Source: Alphaproteobacteria bacterium
GTDB taxonomy: Bacteria; Pseudomonadota; Alphaproteobacteria; RS24
NCBI GenBank assembly: GCA_029248825.1
Contig: JAQWIP010000145.1
Location: 1-15,268 of the forward strand
DNA length: 15,268 nt
Reading direction: 5' to 3'
The position numbers and the translations under genes are program-made. Position 1 is the stretch's first letter. Each line of letters opens with the position of its first letter. Positions 8,722 through 15,088 of this stretch are shown in pieces. The notes below the pieces were generated by a model. That model saw nothing but the letters and a program-made list of their open reading frames with translations, was not told where the DNA came from and did no database searches.

Positions 8722-9210
8722 TTAGGCTCGCTTCGGCAAACGCAAAGTCGCGCGCAGCCCGGGCGAAGCTTCGCTAAGCGTCAAGGCGCCGCCATGGTGA
8801 CGGCAAATCGCAGCCACCAACGACAACCCCAGACCCGTGCCATCGCCCGAACGGCTCTCGTCAAGCCGCACGAAGCGCTTCTCCACCTCGCTATATTTTT
8901 CTGGCGGAATGCCCGCGCCGCCATCGGTGAGGGAAATCAAGATATCGCCATCGCTCTCGCCCAAGGCCAAAACCACGCGGCTATCTGGCACGCTGGCATG
9001 GGTGAGCGCGTTTTCCAAAAGATTGGCAACCGCTTGAACCAGCAAAGGCTCATCGCCCTCCAAACCGCTCACGGGCGCAAGCTCTAATACCAAATGCATT
9101 TGCTTATCGGCGAATACCGCTTCGAATAAATCATGCAGATTGGTCAGCAATTCCGCCCCATCCAACGGCTGGCGGGTGAGTTTGGCGGCACCGCTTTCCA
9201 GACGCGACAA
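8722..9210 (-). CDS. histidine kinase, C-terminal ATPase part (separated by frameshift)
   Basis: The catalytic HATPase_c domain of the kinase whose first part ends at 9230. Listed from a TTG at 9208-9210 (162 residues), but kinase-like sequence in this frame already starts at 9240 (LLHSFTALLALSRLESG, the end of the second dimerisation helix). N-box NLLENAL at 63-69, G1 DGGAGI at 96-101, F-box KRFVRLD at 111-117 and G2 GTGLGLSL at 124-131 are all intact, so the domain could bind ATP. There is no Shine-Dalgarno at the TTG, so separate translation is doubtful. The intact domain suggests the break is recent, a sequencing or assembly error, or bypassed by frameshifting. Confidence 0.8.
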   Translation of the reverse strand: MSRLESGAAKLTRQPLDGAELLTNLHDLFEAVFADKQMHLVLELAPVSGLEGDEPLLVQAVANLLENALTHASVPDSRVVLALGESDGDILISLTDGGAGIPPEKYSEVEKRFVRLDESRSGDGTGLGLSLVAAICRHHGGALTLSEASPGLRATLRLPKRA

Positions 9211-9229
9211 AGCCAGAAGAGCGGTAAAA

Positions 9230-10060
9230 CTATGCAGCAGCTACATCTTCCAAAGCATCGGCCAATTGATCGCGCGCCGTATCTTCGCTTTGCTCCAGCA
9301 AGGCCTCGAGGCGCGCCTTCAATCGGGTTAGGGGGGCGCGCAAATCATGCGCCAGATTATCGCTGACTTGTTTGGTGTCGGCCATCAGGCTTTCGATGCG
9401 CGCCAGCATGGTGTTGATATGGCTGGCCATCAGCGCCCATTCATCACCGCGCGCATCGACCGCAAGGCGGCTGGCGAATTGGCCTTGCAGGACGGGTTGT
9501 AAATCTTGGTTGAGCGCGGCGACGCGAGCCAAATTGCGCCGCGCCAGAAAAGCCCCGCCAGCCAAGCCGAAAATCGTCAGTCCCAAAAGGGCCAAAGCAA
9601 AAAGGCGAACCATTGTCGCCAACAGGCTTTGCGTATCGTGCATATCTTGGCCGAGCAGAACCACTAAATCGTCATCAAGCTGCAGCACGCGGGCGCGAAT
9701 TTGGGCTTCGGGGGTGCTGGCGTAAAACCATCCCTGTTGAGCAATCTGCGTATTTTCTGGCGCGGGAAAATCTGCCAGATTGCCCGCCAAATAGACCCCC
9801 AGCGAGGTCGATAGGCGAACCACGAAACCTTGATTTGCCTCTGATTTTATCGACACGAAGGCGGCTAGGTTTTGCGCGCCCTCTTGCTCATAGACGCGCG
9901 AAAGATGAGCCGCCTCGCGCCAAATAACCGCGTCTTGCGCGTCCAATAAATGCTGCTCAAGACGGTGGTATAACAGCCCCAAAACCAGAGCCACCGACAG
10001 CGTTAGCACGCCCGTATAGGCAAGGGCGGCGCGAAACGAGGTGGCGCGCAATAGGCTCAT
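9230..10060 (-). CDS. histidine kinase, N-terminal sensor, HAMP and phospho-acceptor part (frameshifted)
   Basis: The first 276 residues of an inner-membrane sensor kinase partnered with the response regulator just upstream, with which it overlaps by ATGA (10057-10060). A short cytoplasmic start leads into membrane segment 1 at about 11-31. A periplasmic domain of roughly 120 residues follows, with no motif I can name, then segment 2 at about 152-173 and a HAMP linker to about 222. The phospho-acceptor motif is NLAHDLRAPLTRLKARL (235-251; His238). The frame stops at TAG 9230-9232 right after LADALEDVAAA, in the middle of the dimerisation helices. The rest of the domain continues in the next frame from 9240. 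The stimulus is unknown; the neighbours suggest envelope, respiration or nitrogen signals, but this is only context. Confidence 0.85.
   Translation of the reverse strand: MSLLRATSFRAALAYTGVLTLSVALVLGLLYHRLEQHLLDAQDAVIWREAAHLSRVYEQEGAQNLAAFVSIKSEANQGFVVRLSTSLGVYLAGNLADFPAPENTQIAQQGWFYASTPEAQIRARVLQLDDDLVVLLGQDMHDTQSLLATMVRLFALALLGLTIFGLAGGAFLARRNLARVAALNQDLQPVLQGQFASRLAVDARGDEWALMASHINTMLARIESLMADTKQVSDNLAHDLRAPLTRLKARLEALLEQSEDTARDQLADALEDVAAA
9235..9244 (-). other. frameshift site in the histidine kinase gene
   Basis: On the - strand the first frame reads GTA GCT GCT GCA TAG, while the frame holding the rest of the kinase reads CTG CTG CAT AGT from 9240. Relatives have two residues between the ED-V and LL parts of this helix. 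An ancestor with two CTGCT units (GTAG-CTGCT-CTGCT-GCATAG) would read EDVAALLHS in one frame. Losing one unit gives exactly the sequence seen. The kinase would be about 450 residues when whole. Confidence 0.6.
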
Positions 10061-10746
10061 GATTGGGCCTCTTTCAGCACAAAGCCTTGGCCGCGAAGCG
10101 TATGCAGCAGCGGCGTTTCAAACCCTTTGTCCAGCTTGGCGCGCAGCCGCGAGATATGCACATCGACCACATTGGTTTGCATATCGGCGCTATAATTCCA
10201 CACGCTCTCCAGTAACATCGTGCGCGTAACGGTTTGGTTTTTCTGGCGTAGCAAATATTCCAGCAGCGTAAATTCGCGCGGGTTTAGCTCCAGCTCCACC
10301 TCGGCGCGGGTCGCCCGCCGCGCCACTACATCGAGGGTTAAATCGGCCAGTTGCAAAATCGTGTCGGGGGTTTGGGTTTGGCGTTTGCTCAAGGCCAAAA
10401 CGCGCGCTTGCAATTCGGCAAACGCATAGGGTTTGACCAAATAATCATCGCCGCCCGCCGCAAAGCCATCGACCCTATCTTCGACATCACCAAGACCTGA
10501 GAGAAACAGCACGGGCGTCTCTAGCCCTTGCGAGCGCAATTGGGTGACCATCTCGACGCCGTTTAATTTTGGCATCATGCGGTCGACCACCATCACATCA
10601 AAACGCGCATCTTGCGCCGCCGCCAGCCCCAGCTCGCCATTGGCCGCATGGGTGACGTCAAACCCTTGCGCGCGAAATCGCTCCACCAATAAATCGGCGG
10701 CTTTGAGGTCGTCTTCGACCAGCAAAAGGCGTAGGGGCGCGTCCAT
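10057..10746 (-). CDS. OmpR/PhoB-family response regulator
   Basis: A 229-residue two-component transcription regulator. The receiver domain (1-120) has the acidic pocket Glu11-Asp12-Asp13, the phospho-acceptor Asp55 in VVDRMMPKLNG, Ser83 in FLSG and Lys105 in YLVKPY, all intact. A winged-helix DNA-binding domain fills about 130-226: LELNPREFTLLEYLLRQ, the recognition helix TNVVDVHISRLRAKLD (191-206) and the wing HTLRGQGFVL. It starts 16 bp after the ccmH stop with no clear Shine-Dalgarno, and its TGA overlaps the kinase ATG. In rhizobia a regulator-kinase pair occupies the same place between the cyc/ccm genes and glnE (the FeuPQ type in some species); equivalence is likely by position but not shown. 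Its targets are unknown. Confidence 0.93.
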   Translation of the reverse strand: MDAPLRLLLVEDDLKAADLLVERFRAQGFDVTHAANGELGLAAAQDARFDVMVVDRMMPKLNGVEMVTQLRSQGLETPVLFLSGLGDVEDRVDGFAAGGDDYLVKPYAFAELQARVLALSKRQTQTPDTILQLADLTLDVVARRATRAEVELELNPREFTLLEYLLRQKNQTVTRTMLLESVWNYSADMQTNVVDVHISRLRAKLDKGFETPLLHTLRGQGFVLKEAQS

Positions 10747-10762
10747 AGGGGCAGACTAGCTT

Positions 10763-11161
10763 TTATTGCAGCGGGGTTGAAGTGTTTTGACGCATCAGGC
10801 GAAAGCCGAAAAATCCGCCGAGCAGCAAAATGACAATTGGCATCGCCCAAAGCGGCGCCGTATGGCTGGCCAGGCGCGGGCGAAATAAAGCAAACTCGCC
10901 GTAACGCTCCACCACGGCCGCGCGGATTTGTGCGTCGCTATCGCCCGCCACAAGCCGCAGGCGTACCATTTGGCGCAAATCGCGCGCCAGCGGCGCATCG
11001 CTATCATCAATCGATTGGTTTTGGCAAACCAGACAGCGCAGCTCTTGGCTCAAGGCGCGCGCGCGGGTTTCGAGGGCGCCATCGCTGAGCGCTTCGCCGG
11101 GGTCAAGCGCCAAGACGGGCGTGAGCCAGAGGCTCGCCACGATAAGCAGCCGCCCTATCAT
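10763..11161 (-). CDS. ccmH: cytochrome c maturation protein CcmH (CycL), heme-lyase thiol reductase
   Basis: A periplasm-facing, membrane-anchored thiol protein that keeps the CXXCH cysteines of apocytochrome c reduced and works with CcmF and CcmI in heme ligation. The protein has 132 residues: a signal peptide (MIGRLLIVASLWLTPVLA), the redox motif LRCLVCQNQSIDDS at 41-54 with Cys43 and Cys46, the conserved LARDLRQMVR, and one C-terminal membrane anchor at about 105-120 (LWAMPIVILLLGGFFGF). The ATG overlaps the ccmF stop as ATGA. An in-frame extension upstream to 11677 crosses ccmF in another frame and is not credible. It is the single-domain form, not the long CcmH-CcmI fusion of enterobacteria. 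Confidence 0.94.
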   Translation of the reverse strand: MIGRLLIVASLWLTPVLALDPGEALSDGALETRARALSQELRCLVCQNQSIDDSDAPLARDLRQMVRLRLVAGDSDAQIRAAVVERYGEFALFRPRLASHTAPLWAMPIVILLLGGFFGFRLMRQNTSTPLQ

Positions 11162-13101
11162 GCGCGGCGTCTCAAGCGGGTGCGCAGGCCAAATCCGCCA
11201 CCCGCTGCCATCAGCACCGCGCCGAGCCAGATGAAGGCGACATAAGGGTGATACCAAATCCGCAAGACGCGTTTGTCGTTGGCCGTCTCGCCGACCACCG
11301 CATAAAGGTGGCCTGTTAGATCTGTGGTAATGGCGGCCTCGGTGGTTTGCGAGCGTTCGGCTTCGTAAAACCGGCGTTCGGGAAATAAATAGCGACCCGC
11401 ATGTTGACCCGTCATGTAGGTTAAGCGCGCTTGCTCGGCGCGATAATTCGGGCCGTCGATTTCGCGCAGGCCGTCGTAGCGCAAAGTGATGGAGGCGATA
11501 TCTATTTCTTGGCCTGAGCTGGCCGCCACGACAATTTCTTCGCGCCATTGCGTTGCCGCCAAAATACCCAGCATTAAAACGCCCAAGCCGCCATGTGCCA
11601 AAGGCGCCGAAAAAGCGCTCGAAGGCAGCGTCCAGAAGCGCCATAGCTTGGCGCGATGCGGCGACAGCTTGCGGCATAAATCAAGGCTCGCGCCCAACAC
11701 CAACCAGAAAGAAGCGGCAAATAAAGCCAGCACCATAATCGACGCCGCGCCGCGCAGCAGCACGAGGATAGCGGTGAGCAATAAAGCCGCCACCGCGCCC
11801 ATGGCGAGATAGGCGCGCAAAGGCGCCAAATGCCCTTGGCGCCACGTCAGCAAAGGCCCCAAGGGCAAGAGAATAGCAAATGGTACCGAAAGCGGGGCGA
11901 AGACTGCGTTGAAATAGGGCGCGCCAACGGAGATTTTGCCCATGCCAAGACCGTCCAAAACCAGCGGGTAAATTGTGCCAACAAAAACCGTGACGGTGGC
12001 CGTAGCGAGGAAAATATTATTGGCCAGCAAAAGCCCCTCGCGGCTGATGGGCTGAAACGCGCCATCGGGCGCTAATTTGGGCAAGCGATAGGCATAAAGC
12101 GCCAGAGCGCCTGCAGTGAAGCCGACCAATATCGCCAGAATATAAATCCCGCGCTCGGGGTCATTGGCGAAAGCATGCACCGACGTTAAGACGCCAGAGC
12201 GCACTAAAAACGTGCCAGATAAAGACAGCGCGAAAGTGACGATGGCCAGCAGCAGCGTCCAGCGTTTGAGCGTGTCGCGGGTTTCTGCCACTAAGGCCGA
12301 ATGCAGCAAAGCCGTGCCAGCCAACCAAGGCATTAGCGAGGCGTTTTCAACCGGATCCCAAAACCAAAACCCGCCCCAGCCCAATTCGTAATAAGCCCAA
12401 TAAGACCCCAGCGCGATGCCCAACGTCAAAAATATCCAAGCGGTTAAAATCCATGGCCGCATCCAGCGCGCCCAATTATTGTCGCGCCCATCTTGCGGCT
12501 CGCCTGCGGTGGCCAGCGCGGCAATGGCGAAAGCAAAGCTCATGGAAAACCCAACATAGCCCGCATAGAGCAGAGGCGGATGCGCCGCCAAAGCAGGGTC
12601 TTGCAATATTGGCGTCAGGCCTTGGCCCGCAAATGGCGCGGGCAAAAGACGCGCAAATGGATTGGAGGTGAATAATAGGAAGGAGAGAAAAGCCGACCCT
12701 AAGAGACCTTGGGAGAGCATAACGTAAGAAGAAAAACGGGCGGGAAGGTTTTTGGCTGTCCGCGCGAAAGCCGCGCCATAGGCGGCCAAGATGAGTGTCC
12801 ATAAAAGCATCGAGCCTTCATGGTTGCCCCAGACGCCAGCGATTTTATAAATCATCGGCTTGGCGGCATGGCTATTGGCAAACACCACCATCAGCGAAAA
12901 ATCGGAGCGCACGAAAGCATAGGTCAGCGCCGCGAAAGATACAGCGATGAGCAGCGCCTGCAAGTAAGCGGCTCGAGTGGCGAAGGAAAGCGCCGTCTCA
13001 CTGCCTGCCTCATGGCGCAAGAAAACCAGCGGCACAAGCGCTTGGGCAAGGGCGACGACCAGCGCCAAGACCAAGACAAAATGACCCAGCTCGGCAATCA
13101 T
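11158..13101 (-). CDS. ccmF: cytochrome c heme lyase subunit CcmF (CycK)
   Basis: A large polytopic membrane protein that takes heme from holo-CcmE and ligates it to apocytochrome c, with CcmH and CcmI. It has 647 residues, normal size. The tryptophan-rich signature WGGFWFWDPVENASLMPW is at 242-259. Four histidines that serve as heme ligands in E. coli CcmF have counterparts: His174 (AAHPPLLYAG), His267 (ALLHSALV), His309 (LTSVHAFAND) and His503 (LAHGGLGV). The motif NHEGSMLLW lies at 93-101. About 15 membrane segments are apparent, with a larger periplasmic loop near the C-terminus. It overlaps ccmE and ccmH by ATGA on both sides, so expression of the three is tightly coupled. Confidence 0.96.
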   Translation of the reverse strand: MIAELGHFVLVLALVVALAQALVPLVFLRHEAGSETALSFATRAAYLQALLIAVSFAALTYAFVRSDFSLMVVFANSHAAKPMIYKIAGVWGNHEGSMLLWTLILAAYGAAFARTAKNLPARFSSYVMLSQGLLGSAFLSFLLFTSNPFARLLPAPFAGQGLTPILQDPALAAHPPLLYAGYVGFSMSFAFAIAALATAGEPQDGRDNNWARWMRPWILTAWIFLTLGIALGSYWAYYELGWGGFWFWDPVENASLMPWLAGTALLHSALVAETRDTLKRWTLLLAIVTFALSLSGTFLVRSGVLTSVHAFANDPERGIYILAILVGFTAGALALYAYRLPKLAPDGAFQPISREGLLLANNIFLATATVTVFVGTIYPLVLDGLGMGKISVGAPYFNAVFAPLSVPFAILLPLGPLLTWRQGHLAPLRAYLAMGAVAALLLTAILVLLRGAASIMVLALFAASFWLVLGASLDLCRKLSPHRAKLWRFWTLPSSAFSAPLAHGGLGVLMLGILAATQWREEIVVAASSGQEIDIASITLRYDGLREIDGPNYRAEQARLTYMTGQHAGRYLFPERRFYEAERSQTTEAAITTDLTGHLYAVVGETANDKRVLRIWYHPYVAFIWLGAVLMAAGGGFGLRTRLRRRA

Positions 13102-13565
13102 GGTTTGCCCCCTTCCCTCGGGTGCGGCTGATTGTATTTGCCAGATTTCTCCAGCGCCTCCGCGACCTCTGGCGGCATGTAGGTTTCATCATGTTTGGCC
13201 AAAACCGTATCTGCCACAAACAGGCCTTCGCCGTTAAATCGCCCTTCCGCCACCACGCCTTGGCCTTCGCGGAAGAGGTCTGGCAACATGCCCTCATAGG
13301 AGACGCTTATCGAATGCGCCAAATCGGTGACATCAAACTTCGCACGCAAGCCATCGCGGCGGACGCTGCCTTGGCTTACCAAACCGCCGACGCGCATTGC
13401 CTCGCCGGGGATGGCCGGATTAGCGGCTAATTCGCTGGGCGAGCGGAAGAATACGATATTGTCTTCCAGCGCCGTCAGCGCCAGTCCTGCGGCCACGGCC
13501 AGAAAAGCCAGCCCGCCGACAATCGCTGCCAGTCGTGTTTGTTTGGGAGTTAATTTCGCCATCAT
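13098..13565 (-). CDS. ccmE: periplasmic heme chaperone CcmE (CycJ)
   Basis: A membrane-anchored OB-fold protein that receives heme from CcmABCD, binds it covalently through a histidine, and passes it to CcmF. There are 155 residues: one N-terminal anchor at about 12-32, then the beta-barrel domain with RVGGLVSQGSV (58-68) and a C-terminal LAKHDETYMPPEV (122-134). His125 and Tyr129 match the heme-binding HxxxY motif. The start could be the ATG at 13563-13565 or the next codon, also ATG. Neither has a Shine-Dalgarno, but a TATACT box lies six bases upstream, which suggests a leaderless message. The gap to ccmI is 86 bp, the largest between the nitroreductase and glnE. Confidence 0.95.
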   Translation of the reverse strand: MMAKLTPKQTRLAAIVGGLAFLAVAAGLALTALEDNIVFFRSPSELAANPAIPGEAMRVGGLVSQGSVRRDGLRAKFDVTDLAHSISVSYEGMLPDLFREGQGVVAEGRFNGEGLFVADTVLAKHDETYMPPEVAEALEKSGKYNQPHPREGGKP

Positions 13566-13571
13566 GGCGCC

Positions 13572-13601
13572 AGTATAGGCTTTTGCGGTAGCGCTTGGCT
13601 A
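13572..13601 (-). promoter_or_regulatory. possible promoter for ccmE giving a leaderless transcript
   Basis: On the - strand TAGCCA (13596-13601), an 18-nt spacer and TATACT (13572-13577; one mismatch to TATAAT). Only GGCGCC separates TATACT from the first ATG, so transcription would begin at or next to the start codon. Confidence 0.4.
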
Positions 13602-13610
13602 TGGCCATAG
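13599..13610. repeat. 12-bp palindrome CTATGGCCATAG upstream of ccmE
   Basis: A perfect palindrome in the ccmI-ccmE gap that overlaps the -35 part of the possible ccmE promoter by three bases. It might be a repressor site, but one copy of this length can arise by chance. Confidence 0.4.
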
Positions 13611-13651
13611 GCGGGCGCTAAGGGTGGCTCGTTGCCGCAGGTTTCAGGCGG

Positions 13652-14311
13652 CTAATTTGATTGCGAAATTTGCTTATCCAGCAGTTTGGCAAGCGGCGCC
13701 TCGTCGGGCAAATCGGCGCGAAGATTATGCCAAATCGCACGGGCTTTAGCATCCTCGCCTTGTTGCGCCCAGCTTTGCGAGCGCCAGAATTGGGCCAGTA
13801 AATTCTCGCTATCTTCTTGCAACACGCTATCGAGCAGCGCGACCGCGACTTCATTGACCACGCCGCCATCTTGCTCAATCAGCGATTGCGCCAGACCGAC
13901 ATGCGCCTCTGTGTCGATGGGTTGGGTTTCCCCCGTCAGCTCAATCACGCGCTGCCACGCATCGCCGGCTTTGGCGGGCTGGCCAACAGTCGTGCGCAGG
14001 CGAGCCAGCAGACGCCAGCCCTCGACATCTTGGGGGCGCAGCCGAATTTCATTTTCCAGACGCGCCATAATCGCGGCAGGTGGCAAATCCGATAAAGCCC
14101 CCTCAAGGCGCGGCGTCAAAGGTTGGTCGGGCGTTTGCGGATTACCGAGATAAAGATAAAGCGCAAGCGCCAAACTCGGCACCATAAAAAGCACGGCCAA
14201 GAGCGCCCTATTCTGCTGCGCCTCGCGAAACGGAGCCGCCAGCGCATAAGCCACGCCGAAGGCGGCAATCGCGCTGCCTACCCAGAGAAAAATTTCCGAT
14301 AGTTCGTTCAT
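13652..14311 (-). CDS. ccmI: cytochrome c maturation protein CcmI (CycH), short TPR form
   Basis: CcmI is a membrane protein whose periplasmic TPR domain holds apocytochrome c for the CcmF-CcmH heme lyase. Here it has 219 residues. Membrane segments lie at about 6-26 and 36-56 with a short loop between. A TPR region follows: GWRLLARLRTTVGQPAKAGDAWQRVIELTG (98-127) is a clear repeat, TEAHVGLAQSLI and LAQFWRSQSWAQQGEDAKARAIWHNL are further ones. Alphaproteobacterial relatives are usually much longer (350-400 residues or more), so the second periplasmic domain is missing; the frame ends in a plain TAG and I see no continuation. It starts directly after the nitroreductase TAA, without a Shine-Dalgarno. 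The place ahead of ccmEFH supports the call. Confidence 0.85.
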   Translation of the reverse strand: MNELSEIFLWVGSAIAAFGVAYALAAPFREAQQNRALLAVLFMVPSLALALYLYLGNPQTPDQPLTPRLEGALSDLPPAAIMARLENEIRLRPQDVEGWRLLARLRTTVGQPAKAGDAWQRVIELTGETQPIDTEAHVGLAQSLIEQDGGVVNEVAVALLDSVLQEDSENLLAQFWRSQSWAQQGEDAKARAIWHNLRADLPDEAPLAKLLDKQISQSN

Positions 14312-15007
14312 TTAAAAGCCGAGATATTGGACCATTTCGTCCGTCGGTGCGCGGGGGCTTTGCAATGTATTCACCGGCGCATCGGGGTCGGCATAGCCCA
14401 AAGCCAGGCCACAGAATAAAGTCATATTCTCTGGAATCTCGAGATGGGCTTTCACGGTTGGCGCCCAAATCGCCCACGCTTCTTGCGGGCAACTATGCAA
14501 ACCGCGCTCGCGCGCCAGCAACATCATGGTTTGAATGAGCATGCCCATATCCGACCATTGACCTTCTTGCATGGTTTTGTCGAGCGCGAAAAACATGCCC
14601 ACGGGCGCATTGAAAAACGTGAAATTGCTGGCCAGCCAAGCAAAGCGCGCCGCTTTATCATCGCGCGCCACGCCCATCGATTCATACATTTTCTCGCCCA
14701 ACTCAAAACGACGGTCCGTATAGGGGGATTTTAGTTTGGGCGGGTAAATATTATATTCCGAGCCTTCGCCAGCCGGATTTTCCAGACCTTTTTCGGCAAT
14801 GGTTTGCACCAATTGATCGCGCGGCTCGCCTTGCAGAACATAGACATGCCACGGTTGCAAATTGCCGCCCGAGGGCGCGCGCATGGCTGTGTCGACAATA
14901 TATTTCACATCGTCTTGCGCAACCGGCTTATCGAGAAAAGCGCGGCAAGAAAACCGGCTTCCGATGGCTTCGCTGACGCTCGGGGCATTCGTGGTTAATC
15001 GTGACAT
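14312..15007 (-). CDS. nitroreductase family FMN oxidoreductase
   Basis: An FMN-dependent NAD(P)H oxidoreductase of 231 residues. Family motifs are RFSCRAFLDKPV (18-29), where Arg18 and Arg22 should contact the flavin phosphate, APSGGNLQPWHVYVL (44-58) and the later GLHSCPQEAWA and LALGYADPDAPVNTLQSPR. It resembles the PnbA/NfnB-type nitroreductases; the true substrate (nitroaromatic, quinone or another) cannot be told. The start is set by GGAGGA six bases after a possible promoter region and 4 nt before the ATG at 15005-15007. The frame remains open upstream to a TTG at 15241, which I do not take as the start. Its TAA touches the ccmI ATG, so it may lead the ccm transcript, though no functional link is known to me. 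Confidence 0.9.
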   Translation of the reverse strand: MSRLTTNAPSVSEAIGSRFSCRAFLDKPVAQDDVKYIVDTAMRAPSGGNLQPWHVYVLQGEPRDQLVQTIAEKGLENPAGEGSEYNIYPPKLKSPYTDRRFELGEKMYESMGVARDDKAARFAWLASNFTFFNAPVGMFFALDKTMQEGQWSDMGMLIQTMMLLARERGLHSCPQEAWAIWAPTVKAHLEIPENMTLFCGLALGYADPDAPVNTLQSPRAPTDEMVQYLGF

Positions 15008-15011
15008 AAGT

Positions 15012-15017
15012 TCCTCC
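15012..15017 (-). promoter_or_regulatory. ribosome binding site of the nitroreductase
   Basis: GGAGGA on the - strand, 4 nt before the ATG at 15005-15007. It is one of the strongest Shine-Dalgarno sequences in the window and decides for the short form of the protein. Confidence 0.8.
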
Positions 15018-15029
15018 AAAATATACCAA

Positions 15030-15057
15030 AACATATCACAGCCCCGAGCCTTGTCTA
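15030..15057 (-). promoter_or_regulatory. possible sigma70 promoter for the nitroreductase and ccm genes
   Basis: On the - strand TAGACA (15052-15057; one mismatch to TTGACA), 16 nt, TATGTT (15030-15035). The distance to the ribosome site is about 13 nt. A GTTCG-N6-CGAAC inverted repeat lies 15 bp upstream. Confidence 0.38.
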
Positions 15058-15072
15058 TTTGAAAGACGCCCC

Positions 15073-15088
15073 GTTCGAGCGAGCGAAC
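15073..15088. repeat. inverted repeat GTTCG-N6-CGAAC upstream of the nitroreductase
   Basis: A 16-bp inverted repeat (GTTCGAGCGAGCGAAC on the + strand) just upstream of the possible -35 box, in a position fit for an activator or repressor. It is not the direct-repeat GTTC-N7-GTTC SOS box of alphaproteobacteria. The rest of 15008-15268 holds an open frame continuous with the nitroreductase and an AT-rich end; I recognise no gene there. Confidence 0.35.

Noticed and set aside
8623..9087. Open frame of 154 codons on the + strand across the kinase-glnE junction
   Set aside because: It is antisense to the intact HATPase domain and the glnE start, with no recognisable motif.
9230..9244. Programmed ribosomal frameshift in the kinase
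   Set aside because: There is no slippery heptamer or evident downstream hairpin, and simple joining leaves the helix about two residues short; a 5-bp deletion fits better.
11162..11677. Long N-terminal extension of CcmH
   Set aside because: It runs out of frame through the end of ccmF. The ATG at 11161 gives a proper signal peptide and the ATGA overlap.
10763..14311. Absence of ccmG and ccmABC as a defect
   Set aside because: In rhizobia the cycHJKL genes are also separate from ccmABCDG, so the arrangement is normal for the group.
15073..15088. SOS (LexA) box
   Set aside because: The alphaproteobacterial box is a direct repeat GTTC-N7-GTTC; here the halves are inverted with a different spacing.
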